From: Pseudoscleropodium purum
Lineage: Eukaryota; Streptophyta; Bryopsida; Hypnales; Brachytheciaceae
Assembly (NCBI GenBank): GCA_963969395.1
Contig: OZ017800.1
Span: 10,324,479-10,388,478, forward strand
DNA: 64,000 bases
Direction: 5' to 3'
Below the pieces are notes generated by a model that searched no databases, was not told the DNA's origin, and saw nothing but the letters and a program-made list of their open reading frames with translations. Position numbers and translations under genes: made by a program. This document shows, piece by piece, positions 35,324 to 48,757 of this stretch (position 1 is the first letter of the stretch; each line of letters starts with the position of its first letter).

Positions 35324-38300
35324 CTACACGCTGACCAACTTGTTAACCTCCGCATCCCCAACTGTTACCCTCTCCTCGTCCTCTTCTACAAGCATGGCAC
35401 CGGTCTCTTCATCCTCATCTTCAACAACGTCGCTTGCTTCTCTAGGTCCCTCAGGGGCATTGTCACCACCATCCCCCTCTTTATTTGACTCAGCAACAGG
35501 GGTGGCACCAGGGGCTTTAGTTCGCCCAAGAGGCCCATTTTTCCATTTCTCAATTTCAGCATCCAAGTTCGCCATGCTGAGTTCAGAAATTTGCTTCTGG
35601 TGTTCAGCCAGCTCCTCCCGTGATCTGGACTTCCATTCTTCCAGATCCTGCAATTTGATTCGATATAACAGAAATTGTGAGAGAGAAGTTGCAAAAACAA
35701 GAGATAGGCTAGAAACTATAATAAGAAGCCATCATCAATCGATCACCAAAGCCCCCTCTATATTAAGCACAGTCTGACCATATTCTGAACAATGAAGTGC
35801 ATATTACCGAACAGCCATAATTCTTGAGTGCTGACATTGACTAGCCAAATGCAGTTCACAAGTCATATAACCAACGAGGACATATACCACGAAAATAGAT
35901 GGATACTATCAACAAGTATACCAATATCACTCTAGACTAATGAGTAGTCACCGTACCTGCTGGGCTTCCTGGAGCAGCTTGTCCGTCTTTTCACTAGGCT
36001 TTACTGGCAAATAGTAAATTGCAGGTCCTGCTTTTGTTCTGTTCTCACAATACAACATCATGAATTTGAGACCCAGATTCCTAGTGCATTGTACTATTTA
36101 GTGTCAACGCATCATAACACGTCCATGTACCATCTTCGTTCCTACTTCAAATTCACCGTGACTACGTCAAGGAAGACGATTTGAAAAGCACTAAAAATGG
36201 AAAATCTTACCTTATGAAACTACCAAGCCGAGTATGATGCTCTGCCCATTGTAGAAAGAGGAGCTCTAGGTGCTTAGCCTCTGCCTCCGCTTGCAATTTG
36301 GCTCGTAAGGTCTGATACATAACATTCAGGGATGAGCTCGAGGGAACGAAACATGCACGAGAGCCTTCGAGTATCTTAAAATGTTAAGATCGTCGAGTCA
36401 GAATTTTGATCAAATCAGTTAAAAGGACAGGCATTGCACATCTGGTCATAAAATCTGTCACCACAGATATTTCTAATGTGCTGACATCTCAACAAATTAT
36501 GAGGAAGCCGTTCTAGAGATTGGAAAATACCAGGTCAGCTCGCCGTTTCTCGGCCATGGCTTCCCGCTCTTGCTGACGTAAACGTTCACTCTCTTCTTGC
36601 GCCTTCTGCTCTGTCTGCATAGTTACATAAGCGGGGAATCAGCCACAGCACCAATCCAAGATATGACCACGAGGACCAACTCGATATCTCAAGAGCTCAA
36701 GACAAGCACTGAACGCCCCAAAACGTACAATCTGACGATCTAAAGAAACAGGAGCCAACTTTTTCTCTCGTCCAAATAAGAAGGCAGAACATGGAAGACC
36801 GGAGGAGTTAAAAAATACGTAATTGAAGCCATTGGAGGACACTGAGAATAACGAGAAAGTGCCAAGCCACCCAAGATTATTGCCCAGGCTTTCTCAACTC
36901 ACCTTTTTCAACTGCTCAGACCGACGTTGAAATGAGTCTGATCCAGATAACTTTTTGTCTTCCTGCCTAAATTTCTGCCAACCCAAGAGAATCCTCCATG
37001 AGCAAACAGTGAGAGTATGAAGTATCACACATTATTTTCTTAACCAATGAGTGTATAGTGATCTTTTTACAAACGAATTTCAAATCAGTGTGTAGAAATT
37101 TTCTTAACCCGCCCATTCAGTAGTACTCTGGCATCAACTCTGATTACACAACAATCATATTGAAAATACTTGGTGCGTTTCCACCCATCCTGTATTTCAA
37201 TAAAAATTGAAGTAACTAAAGTTAGAGCTGTATTGAAACACAAAATTCACGTACCTCTAAGGTACCTAATAGGGCCCCAAACATTCTTCGATTGCGCTTT
37301 ACAACATTGGGATCACTGGTCTTGGACAGAACCCTGGGTACTGGCTCAGCAGGTTGCGCATCTTGATTCAGCTACAAATTCAAAAATACATAAACAGGCT
37401 TCAAAAATCAAGAACTTTCTGCCATATTCCATCAACAATGTGCCAGTATCGGATTACAGATGCACGCAGAACTGTTAAACCTTTAAGTTCAAGCAATAAT
37501 AAATAGGTTGCTTCCACTAAGGAAATGCCACATCATAGACCGTTGAAGGGTTAATTTACATTAAGGGAGGAAGCCGCACTTCCAAATCTGATGGTATGCA
37601 AAAAGTTTCACCAACTCAGATGATCACGTCGGTTGAGCAATAAGCAAAATTAGTTCTAAAGACCTACTGCAAGTGAAACTTTGAATTGTGAAAAAAGTAC
37701 ACATACATGTGGACCAGGTGGGTTGCTGACACGGACGAGGAATCCTCTCTCCTTAGGAAACCTCCTTGGCCCTCCAGGTCCTCCAGGACCTCCTTGAACA
37801 CCTGGTCCTGCTGAACGAGGCCCACCACTACTGGGTGTGCGTATGCTTGAATCAGTGCGTCCTCTCCGTTGTGAATCGGTTGATGGAAGAGGGTTAGAGT
37901 CATCTGCATTATAATTGCGTTGAAGAGTCGGTCTTCGATCTGCGACATCAGTTTCTTCATCTGCATCATCTTTGTCAGGCTGAACATCCTCAGTCTTTTC
38001 CTTTTCCTTCTCTATTTCAGCAGGCTTCTCCTCTTCTGCAACCTGTGCAAACCAGGACTCTTCATAACTTATTTCTCCTCTGTTACAATTAGGTAGCAAT
38101 GAAATGTTGTAAAAAGATTTGAGTACGCGACGCACCTTCACCACGGCTGAGAGCAGCCTTTTCTTTCTAGGGCGCTGGTCTTCCCCATCAAAGCTTTCAA
38201 CCTGCAGTCACAACGGTGTTATGCCGGCGCGCAAATCGGAAAGAAACGAAAGAACAAACCAGTTTCAAATCCGTTAACAGTTAGTTTGGGATGACACAAA

Positions 38301-40480
38301 TCTCCTCCAAAGCATGAACAACTCGGTGGCCCTTCCCCTGTGGAAAATATTCGTGCAAAGATATAATTACAGTTCAAAATTCTTCAGTCAGAAACATCTG
38401 TATGCTCTCCTTACCCGCCTAATAACACCTCGAGGGTTATTGCGCTGGTGAGGACCGTTTGCATCGTGATTTCTAACAGAGCCACCTTGGGGACCATTTT
38501 TTCGTAGCCCTCTTGGGTCTCGTAGTCGCTCCGTAATCTGTAATCCAACCACAGAATCACCTCATCATATCAGATACCATTTCAGAGAGGTCATTGATGC
38601 AAGCACACAAAGCGGGCAAGTACGCATGACCCCAGTGAACACAGTCAGATGGATCACTCATAAATTTAAAGCAGTAACTGGAAGTCGCTGTCTACAGTGG
38701 CTAATGGCATACTACCTCTGACTGCAATACACAATCAAAGTTTGCTGATACATCGACCTCTTAACTCTACCACATATATACTCAGACGGTCCCATTCAGA
38801 GAGACCTTGAGAATCCTTACCTCATGCACGATGTATACTATAACCTGGCGATTATAGAACCAAGAGTGATATACATCCTTCGTCAAAATGAAATCAGATG
38901 AAGACTACGCGAAAGTCAACTCTCCCACAAAATCACTCCACCACAATAGTCATGAAAAGCCGGGAATACAAATGGGATCGATTGCTAAAGAAATGCCAAA
39001 GTGATTCAAACCTAACCGGACATCGAGAACCTCCTTCTCGGAAGTTAAATGGGGACAGATGTAGAATCGGAGACACCTACGGGTGCCTGAGTATACTGCA
39101 GGGGAGAGGGGGTTTCCGATTCTACATTATAACCGACAAATAGGATGGAATCATTTCCAATGGCTACCGTCGGCAGTTTTGATGCATAAATTTCAGCAAG
39201 GAAGCTGAATAGAGAAATAAGTCGGATGCCCATAAAATTCCTTGCACCCGTATATGCCTCCGGTTGTCGTTAGAGAATTCCATTAACAGTTATTCCTAGA
39301 ACACTATGAAGCAGCAGCATTTTATTCCGACTCACAGGACACTCTATCACTAAACCATGACTTCGACTCAAGTCAAATAATAAGGCCATCTGCCCAGTAC
39401 AATCACAGAAATCGTCATTGAAGAGGTTTTCAACCAAAATTTTCACGACTGTTCCTTTCATTGAACAACCGGAGTGAAACTATCCATGGACATCAAGGTG
39501 CACCGAACCTGATTCCGAAAATTCCGAAACGAACATCAAACCCTAAATCTAAAAGAAAGAGAACACTTGAATGACAATCTCTTCAAGAATGATCCAACAA
39601 ACCACCGAAAGAATGCAGAATACTGTCGCAACTGCAAAACGAGCTTAATAACAACAAATTCCCGTCGTAAATCGCATGTTATTGGGAATTAGGTTTGGAC
39701 CATGAAAAATGGGGGAAGAAGGGAGGAACTGAATGCAATTTAAAAAATCGTCATTCTGTTGAAGAAGTTTTCCATTAAAAAAATTCGAGACAGTTCTTCT
39801 CTTTAAAAATGCGCGGCGAACTATCCATCACCTTCTGGTTACACCAAAATCTGCTTCAAAAAATTCCGAAATGTACACCGAACCCTAAATTTAAAAGAAA
39901 GATCAAAAAACGTGAAACACTCTCCGAGCACGATCCCACATACCGCAGAAGGAAAGAATTCAAAATGTAGTTGCAGCTGAATGACAACATTCCCCAACGT
40001 CAATATATTACGACCTACATAACATCGCTGTCACTAAATACGACAAAAGTCCCGTGTCAAAGAAGAAAGTCATCCCACAGTCAATCGTTTCTGAAGGCGT
40101 TCTCCACCGAAAAAATACCAACACCGTTCGGTTCATTGAAAACCAGTAGCGAAGCTTTCCATCCCCGTCTCGGTACACCAAGTCTGATCCCGAATATTTC
40201 GAACCCCGAACCCCAAACCCTAGAATTAAAAGAAAGATAAAAATGCGGACATCAATCCCTTCAAGAATGATCCAACAAACGGCCGAAACAATTCAGAATG
40301 TAGCTGGTTGCAAATACACAACCATCTGAACAAGAACAATCAATGGCATGGAATTGGAGAATTAGGGTTCGGAAAAATGGGAAAAAAATGGCGGACCTCT
40401 CGCTGTTGGCGCTGGAGTTCGTCGATCTCGCGCCGAAGATCCTCCGCGGTCTTGGTGGGCGCCTCCAGCAGCGTCGCCAT
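35324..40480 (-). CDS. PNN: Pinin homologue, splicing-associated nuclear protein
   Basis: Pinin/SDK/memA-domain protein; the family acts in splicing and exon-junction-associated complexes in the nucleus. Exons in transcript order: 40480-40397, 38537-38415, 38201-38136, 38042-37707, 37371-37255, 36974-36903, 36614-36531, 36311-36211, 36038-35957, 35647-35324. All have GT-AG ends, and the lengths give 462 aa. Recognition: TAEDLRREIDELQRQQRE|ITERLRDPRG at the start, RKKRLLSAVVKV, then the pinin core DPNVVKRNRRMFGALLGTLE|KFRQEDKK (about 223-250), the charged coiled coil around 260-310, LELLFLQWAEHH and YYLPVKP. An acidic tail follows (EDEDEETGAMLVEEDEE). Exon 4 (residues 92-203) is lineage-variable, acidic and then Gly/Pro-rich. 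Intron 1 is about 1.9 kb and contains a tandem array. The start ATG is the first ATG of the conserved N-terminus. Confidence 0.95.
38538..40396 (-). other. Pinin intron 1 with tandem array
   Basis: First intron, about 1.86 kb. It contains three diverged head-to-tail units of about 325-340 bp, marked by ACCCTAAATCTAAAAGAAAG-like blocks at about 39542, 39883 and 40208. Each is preceded by a GAAG-GTTTTC-type block and ATTCCGAAA and followed by TCAAGAATGATCCxACA. A 17-bp inverted repeat lies at 39059-39127. Confidence 0.8.
39059..39127. repeat. Short inverted repeat in pinin intron 1
   Basis: ATGTAGAATCGGAGACACC at 39059-39077 pairs with GGTTTCCGATTCTACAT at 39111-39127 (16 of 17 bases) across a GC-rich loop. 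It could form a hairpin in the intron or be the footprint of a tiny MITE. Confidence 0.6.
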
Positions 40481-40799
40481 GGGAGCGATGCAAAGCGTCG
40501 GGTGCAGGGTGTGGAGCTACAACTACAGCTTCATGATTGTTGGGAAATGGAGTAGCTATGGCGAGGGAGAGCTTCAGACTTGCTGCGAGTTGCAGCTATA
40601 CCAGAAGCTGCGCACAGCGGCCATGGCCCCGGGTTCCTGGTCGAGGTTTCTTCCTTGCGGAGGGACGGACGACATCCGTTGATTTATGGATGAAGCCCCT
40701 GGAGGTTCCGTCAGTCCGAGGTTGGGGTCTTAACCCTAAGGACGGACCCTATGACCATGGAAAGAACCTAAAAATTCATTGCTTTGTATGCTCCATTTT

Positions 40800-43700
40800 T
40801 ATATATATTTGAGTATAATTTATTTTATTTCATTTTTCAGAGATGCAATCACACGTTCTCTAGAAATCCTGAAAATTTGAAATTTTTTCGTATAAATTTG
40901 AAATTATTGTAAATTTCTTAAAAAAAAATGAAGAAAATTCATATCAATTACAAAATATGCCTAAAACATATGAAGTTTTTGTATCTGAAATGCTAGTCAA
41001 GAGCAAGAAGTAGGAATTGTCAAAATACAAGAAAAAGGCATCTTTTGTGATCTATTTTCTTAGCATCTTCTTCTATAGAAAATTCAATAATATCTTAGCA
41101 AGGAGATTTCAACTACAATGTACTAGAAATGCACTCAAAGAACTCTCTTCAAAAAAATTGGATGAAAACTTGAAATTTTACATCCTCTACTAGTCATTCA
41201 AAATCATTCAAAAGCCACTTTGAGGTCTTGTGGTCTTGTGAGAGTTAAGTATGGTAGTACCTCAAAGGAACATACACTTAGTTAACTCTAAAAGGACATG
41301 ACCTACCACCAAGGTGCTTTGCTAAAAATGATTTGACTTATGAATAAATAAGTGCATTCTTTACTTCTACATTAATTCTAAAAGATTAAACAATGTTTTT
41401 TGGCAATATAGCAATTTTGGGCATCTCACCAAGAATGGAATCCCCATTTTTTTTCTTTGAAATTTTCTCACAATTGTAGGAAAGGATCTACACATTTTGA
41501 GTAAAAAGTCCTAGTAAAAAGTTTGAAAGATAAAATCTAACTATTTAGGAAGAGTTGAAAATATTTCTTTTTGAAATCCAAGCGTCATGATGTTGTAATT
41601 GGTAAGGTTTCTTATTCTAAAATTTTAGGAGGGTGTACTCTAACGTTTACTAAAGGATCTTACAATTGAATTTGTTAAAAAATAAATAGAGATAAAGATT
41701 TTAGCCTTACCTTAGAGACTAGTAATTTTGAAGCAGTTTTGGGGCTCTAAACATGAAAGAACTTTAGGGGGTAATCTTGAAAGTCATCTATCACCTACTT
41801 TTTGGCTTGTGTAGCTTTTCTAAGTTAAAGTTTGGTGGAAATTGTATATATGGTCTTACATTTTATTCTTAGAATAAACTACTTCTACTAAAATATAGCA
41901 AGACATACATCATTGAATTGAAAATTCAAAAACTAACATTTTCAATTAGAGGTCATTTTAATATCTAAACTTTATCATGTTCAATATGGCATTGTTTATG
42001 TACTGTAGAATGCAAAGCCATTTTGCAACTTTTTATATATATAGGAGGTACAATAAAGATCTAAATTGGAAGTACTATGTATCATTGGATCTGGCTTAGT
42101 ATGATACAAGCTTTTGTCACTATTATATACTTTAATTGTACACCTTGTATGTCAAATACAAAAAATATACTATATTGAAATCCAAACTAATATTGATGGT
42201 TAAAGGTCTATAGGGAATTAGATCGATAAATGGTATCTTTTTTAACTCTTAGAATATGAATTATGTACCAATATTTGGCAAGACATCCACTACTAGGTTG
42301 CCAATTCAACAACTAGCATCTTTCATTTAAATGTCATTTTAACATCAAAAACTTATCAAGCTCAAATATGGTACCATACATGTAGAACACATGACCATTT
42401 TATACCTTTTGATATATGTAAGAGCTATAATAATGATGCAAATTGAGATTTCCATGCGTCATAGGATCCGGCTTAGCAAGCATATAAGCTTTTGTCTTTC
42501 AAGTATACCTCAATTCCTATCCCTTCTATGTCAAATACACCCAAAATACCATGTTGTGTCAAAATTAGGCTTCCCAAACCTTTGAGGTTAAAGTAGTGGC
42601 ACCTTATATTACCAATGTAAGTATTTAAGGAGTGTCTTTTCATGTGGCTGTAGTGTAAAAAAGTTATTTAAGTAGATTAACAAATTATAGTAGGAGATGT
42701 TGCAAGTAGAATCTAAAGTTTTTGTTGCTCAAAGAGTATGTAATAAGTTTTCAAAAGCAATACAATGTAGATTCTTACAATTAGTTAGAGACTCTATAGG
42801 AAACAACTAATTTCAAACCTTAAAGCTACAAAAAGTAATGCCCGAATAGCTACACTACTAAATAGCCACTTTAATCATCCACTCAAGTTATAAATAGGGG
42901 ACTATGGCAACTTTATATGCCAATTTGGTTTGCTAATAGGCAAAAAAATAGCTAGGAGTTCATTTTAGGTACCTTGTAGTTATAAGTGCCATTACTTAAG
43001 AGCATCTCCATTTTTCTACATCCCTATTTCCACAACAAAAGTTCACCTTGTCAATACACATTGTCATTCATTTTGAGAGTGGATAACTTATTACCTCATG
43101 TAACTTGCTATATGTCTTCCAATATACAAAGGCAAAAATAATTTCCATAATTATTATACAAATGCACTTATTATATAAGAAAAAATAATATTTGGAGGAG
43201 TTGCCAACTTACAAAATTGATCGTTTATTTTCCAAATAGATTCTAAATCAAGTTTAGGATTTAAGAATAGCTCTAGGACTTTCTTGCAAACAAAATTATG
43301 AAAACTATATTCATCAAAAAATTAGCATTTATCAAGATCTCATGCCATTGCTTTATGATGGAGAAATGCCAATTCATCAAGGTTTTGGGAAAAATACCTT
43401 TCTCAAGTTTGGTAGATCCTTATTTTGCCACCTTTTGCATTTTTTTTCCCCCAAAAATCCCTCTTCACTAATGGTTCTCTAATGTGGAGTGGTTTGGTGA
43501 CAAAGGCAAGCCTAAAACCAAAAGTATATTTTTCATCATCCAAAATATGGACTTTGGAAGATTCTAGATTATTGTTGCAAAGTAGAGAAGATTTATTGTT
43601 GTTGGACTAAATATGGTTGAACTTCTTGAATGTGAAATAGATTTTGAAAATTAGAAAATTGGTAGGTTGAATGAAAATTTTCATGGTGGAGATACATACA

Positions 43701-44900
43701 ATTTACTAATATCAAAGAAGATCCAAAAACATGTTTGATATTTTGGAAGATCATCCTATTACCATATAAATTTTCTATCTAGGTACCTTAAAGAAGTTAT
43801 TTGTCAACTCTTATATCTTTCAAAAATTGAAAAGTTTGAAAGAAGTCATTTGCACAAGTAGAATCAAGACATTTTAATAACAAATGAATTTTTTGTGATT
43901 TTTCAAAGCTAAATTGGTAAAGCATACTACACCCTTAGTAGTGTGTATAGATCCATGCTAAACCACATGCTAACATGTCTCCTATCCAAGCTTATTGTCA
44001 TTATGATAAAAGGTTGCTAAGATTATGGTATAATTGGGTGGTTACCGCATATGGGAGGGTCCTATAGATGATGAAATTGGGTGAATGACAACATTGTGTT
44101 ATTCTACCTTAACAATTGTATGTCCAGGCAATAACACAATAGTCTACCAAGATAAAAGAAAAGTCCAATACATTGTTAAACTTCCATTTGTTGGCTCTAG
44201 AACTAAAAAAAGAAGGCTTTACATTCACAAAAATGTTAAACATGAGTAAGTTCAAGAAGAACTTACTCAAAGCAAGTTAATGCTACATGGATACAACTTT
44301 TTGTTTTCTACAAATATAGATTGAATTACTACTATTTCAACAAAATTTTCTATTTTTCATTGAAGAAATAGAGGTGTTTAATAATTTTTGTTACAATAAA
44401 AATAAATAGATCACAAACAAACACACAAACAATCCCTTTTAGATTCTTGCCTACATTGCACATGACAATCCAAGGTCAAATTCAGAGACACTAGTTATGA
44501 AGGTTGCTATTATGTGAGTCTGAGCTTAAAAAACTATACACCTATATTATGAGTGTCTATACTATGAAAATCTTTCATGATTATAGTGTAATTATATTAT
44601 AGATACATATATTATAGGTATTCATATTATAAGCACTTCAATGGTTGTCAATATCTACTTATACATATACTCAAGGCTCACATAATCGCATTTTCATACT
44701 CACATACCAATATTGTTGCACTAGTCATCAACATTTTGAAAATTTGCATGGATACTCAAACAATATTAAAAAAATAATACATGCAAAGATGCATTCAGTA
44801 CTTCTCCTCTTGCCACCAAAATCCAACAAAATGATACTAGCCTAATAATAGGAACCATGTTCATTTTGATGAATTTTGGTTTACATACCTTGGTGTAAGT
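40800..44900. other. AT-rich region without genes
   Basis: No supportable gene. It contains a roughly 370-bp diverged tandem duplication (41870-42595) and a possible right end of the 0.9-kb inverted-repeat family near 41775. The rest shows no structure I can name. Confidence 0.55.
41870..42595 (+). repeat. Diverged tandem duplication, ~370-bp unit
   Basis: Units of about 41870-42220 and 42245-42595 share a series of landmarks in the same order: GGCAAGACATxCA, TCATTTTAA, GGATCxGGCTTAG, AAGCTTTTGTC and TATGTCAAATACA. They are strongly diverged and non-coding. Confidence 0.75.
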
Positions 44901-44908
44901 TGCAAGAT

Positions 44909-47900
44909 TCAAAAGTCTCCTTTGGCACGAAGGCTATCAACATACTTGCAAACCTTAGAGAATTCCTCATGCACCTCTGCAAAGTGTGGGTGCAATGCAA
45001 CTTCCACATCGGCCATCCATGTCGCAATTCTTTTGCGAGATCCAAGTAGTTTCTTGATTGACTCTTTGTCAAGCATCTACAAGCCATTACAACTTTCTTT
45101 AAACTAGGGTCCTAGTGCCTTGAAATCAAAAGTCCAGTTGATTTTAAACCAACTATAATCCAACTTCATCAAAATTTAAGATGTCATTCTAAGACTGTTT
45201 AATATCTCTTGCTTTGGAGCATTCTAGAAATAAGATATCTTGAACAATCCTAGATTGATGTTCTATGATGAATTGACATAATTTGGTCATAGTTGGTTTT
45301 ACAACGACCTACCTTATGAAACATTCCAGTGCGTCCTCTAAGGTTATAGAGAGTTGAGTGTACCCTATGAAATAAGCTACATCTACTACACTATAAAACA
45401 TGCTACAAAGCCTCTTGTAGCTTTGAAACCACATTACAAAAGGAATAGAGCCACTTGTAGCATAGCTTCTTGTTAACACTTCATGTCAAAGTGAGCCAAT
45501 TCACAATGCTAAGCAACCAAACACTAAACATCAATTTGGTTAAATTGGTAATATTCCACTACTTCAGCACTTTTCAAGATGTGCAAACTGAATATGAATT
45601 CAAACTTATCCTAGTCGTTGTTGTTGTCTTAGTTGCTAGAGCTTTGTGCAAATGTATGTCACAACTTCTAACACCAAAATCGTGCCAATTCTAAGGATGG
45701 CACACTAGTGAAAAATTAGAAAACCACGTGAGTCCAATTTTTACAGTTCCTTTTATTCCTTGGAGCTAATAATTATAATTTTTTAGTAGTAAAAAATATA
45801 AGATTTACAAAATCATACAAAACCATATAAGTCTTGAAATATTTTGGAATAACTCTATTTTAAGAGCATTACTTATAAGTGCCATAAAATACCCCTTGAA
45901 ATTGACGATAAGTTTAATAAGGAATTTCTGTACCTCCAGTTGCTTGATCTCGCACGCCAGACTCAGGTCAGCGAGGGACACTTCCTCCGCACCTTGCAGG
46001 AATTTTGCATCTTGTTGCAACCAAATGGATTCCAGCTGGTCGAGCGCGCACGTCTCCAATGAGTTCGCAGCCTCCACTGCCAGAGCTTCACGGTTATCGA
46101 CTTCCGGGTAGAAACCATGCTTCATGGGAGGAAGCTTGATGTACACTGCATTTTGCATCAATTGCGCAGTGTGTTTGCGGAGACCGAGGTGGTGCCAGTC
46201 CAGGGCAGCATCAATCAGTGCACGTTTTTGTGGGTCCTTTGGAAACCTTCCATAAGAATGCAGAGGATATTAGAACTGTCAAGAGAATTCATCCTGTCTT
46301 TTAACACAGACTGTCCAACAACTCATTCACTCATAGACTTGATTTGGGGGGCTTTCTTTTTGCTTTGTTTTTGAAACAAATGAAACGGACTTTTATTGCA
46401 AAGCCAGGAGAGAATTTTATTACAAACCTGACAGCCACAGGTGGCCTGGCAGGAAGAAAGACCAGACAGGGACTACACTTGATTGGCCTTTAAACTGTGG
46501 CCACAAATCTTGGAAACAACATCAGACTTTTCGCAGAAATAGTATCCGACTTTTGCAGAAGCAATAGTACCCAGACTTTTGCAGAACTACTCACCAATGG
46601 TCAGCCACATTTCGTGTCGTTGCCAAGTATCGCAGAATCGCATGACTGCATATTCACACAAATAATATTCCATCAACTGAAAACCACTGTGTAATGTAAT
46701 ATGCTTGATGCTGAAGCACCTCTGCTAAACAAGAAATAGTGGAATATTATGCAGGCTGACCTCTCGCAAAGATGAAATCCGTCATCGTCAATGCAGGGTA
46801 ACAAGCACAATGGGTTGAGTTCTGACATGATCCAATACCACCCCGGGCAGAGTTAGAATCAATCCAATAGTGAGCTCTATGTTTTCATTAAACAATGTTC
46901 TAACCTAATTCTGTCTGCTTCATCGAGAATTGTTTTTAAAGACGAATACCAATTAATAGTGTTGCCACTAGACCTCTTTCGCTATCACCTTTTGTAATAT
47001 CACATCCTCTGTTCTCTGACGCACCCAGTTCAAAACTCACGTTTCACTCTCACTATCAAGTCACAAGAAAGTTTGTACTAAAATGTGATGGTGAGGAATT
47101 CGATAAGTATGAAAAGGGTGTTAACCACCTTCACTCCTACAACCCTGTGTACTCCGTTAATGTCGATTTTCACGAGCAATATTACTGATTGTCGCAATGT
47201 TACAACACTCTATTAATAATGACGTGCATTTTGGGCACGTCGGCTGTGACTTTGAAGACGTATGAATGTCACTAGATTATGGTGTATAGTGTATAGTTAC
47301 CCCTGTCATGACTCTGTAATGACACTACCGAAGAGAGAAGGACAAATGGGATTATCAACACCCTTGAGTGGTGTTCACAATTTTGTCATGCGAAATTCGT
47401 TTAATCTTTTGAGGACACAACATAATACATTCAAAAGATATTCCGGGAATGTGCAATTACAGGGAGGGTTGAGAGTACAGAATCTTAATAGAGCCTCACT
47501 TTTGAACTCCGGTGTCCGGGTCTGGTGTGCCATGAGATTGATTGTGACCTCTTCGGCTTTGATGTCAGCAGCCCTGCAACCTCATCACGCAATCCAATTT
47601 TGCAACATCGTCAACTAATTGCCTCGCTAATTGCCAACACCTCACTCAATTTCAACGCCCTGAAATCTTGCACAATGAGGACATACTCAAACTGATATCC
47701 AATTGCAACACCTACCTACCTGCGACGTTCCAAAATCTTGTACAGCCAATATTCATTCTGACAATTCAATTGCAACATCATCAATATCAAATTATTTAGC
47801 ACACCTACCAAAATGTAATACTCCAAAATCTTGCACGATGAGGATACATTGATGTTGAAAATCCAAATGCAACAACCTAATCACCTACTTGCAGCACCTA

Positions 47901-48757
47901 TCTCGATGCAAACCTCTAAAATCGAGCATAACAACTAAACACTGACTTTGAGCACATCAAGTAAACGACCATCATCTAATTGCAACACATACCTGAATAC
48001 AACACTCCAAAATCTTGCCCCAACATCCCCTCAAAAATATCGATTTTCAGAATGCACAACTCTAATGCATGACCCTAAACCCTAAAACACTCAACATCCA
48101 AAACTTGAATCAATTCTCTGGCATCTATCAACAAGAAGCTACACTATGACAGGCTCTATCCCTGTTTCACAAGCTCTCTTTTCACGTAAATTCCAACTCA
48201 AATTTCCTCACATTGAGATTTCATCATTGCAAAACCTCCTACCCTTCGATGTAGAGCCAACAAAACTGTCAACCCTAACAACTTTTGCATAAGGTCTTCA
48301 AATAACGCATTCTTCAGTACTTCGGAATCCCCCTTGACTTGCCATCAAGAATCTTCAAAAAAACTAACCATTCTATTAATAGAAATTAAGGCCAGAAGTG
48401 TCACAACAAACCTCAAGTGCACCCTTACAGAATGCTGTAATGAAGAAATGATTCGACGACTTAATCCAGCCAGCCAGGAGTAATCCCAGAATCTCGTTCC
48501 AAGATTCACAGAAACTAAACTGAGCAGCAAATCTTTTTTCCTCGCGACTCTTTACCAGTTTGTAATGCAATCTCACTACTCTTTCAAAATAAATATTAAA
48601 AAATTAGAGTAGTAATTGCAAATTCGACAGAATTTCGACCCAATCTAAGTCAGTAGTACCTGCACAAGATGACGATCGCTCGAGAGGGTGGCGACGGACA
48701 ATCCACATACAGCTTCAACTTCGCAGACCCACCGTCAACCTCCTGCTGGGACGTCAT
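44909..48757 (-). CDS. Theta-class glutathione S-transferase
   Basis: Conjugates glutathione to electrophiles or reduces organic hydroperoxides in the theta class. Exons in transcript order: 48757-48660, 47573-47500, 46821-46761, 46645-46595, 46246-45934, 45076-44909; GT-AG throughout, 254 aa. The thioredoxin-like domain has KLKLYVDCPSPPSRAIVIL with the theta catalytic Ser at 22, PEFK, the conserved cis-Pro66 and glutathione-binding Glu77-Ser78 (CES|HAILRYL). The helical domain has NVADHWFPKD, LDWHHLGLR and SLADLSLACEIKQLE, as in plant theta GSTs. Two oddities: the usual GKVPA loop reads CLLPC, losing the lysine, and the C-terminus KGDF lacks the peroxisomal tripeptide seen in some plant thetas. 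The first ATG precedes the conserved strand by 12 residues. Confidence 0.92.
47574..48659 (-). other. GST theta intron 1 with ~90-bp tandem array
   Basis: The segment at about 47640-48040 is built of degenerate units marked by CCAAAATCTTGCAC-like words at about 47661, 47731, 47823, 47911 and 48007. They alternate with ATTGCAACACCTACC-like words. Spacing is about 70-95 bp. It is non-coding. Confidence 0.65.

Noticed and set aside
35340..35777. Plus-strand 145-codon Ser-rich frame
   Set aside because: It is the antisense of the acidic pinin C-terminus; Glu/Asp codons read backwards give Ser/Leu/Val runs.
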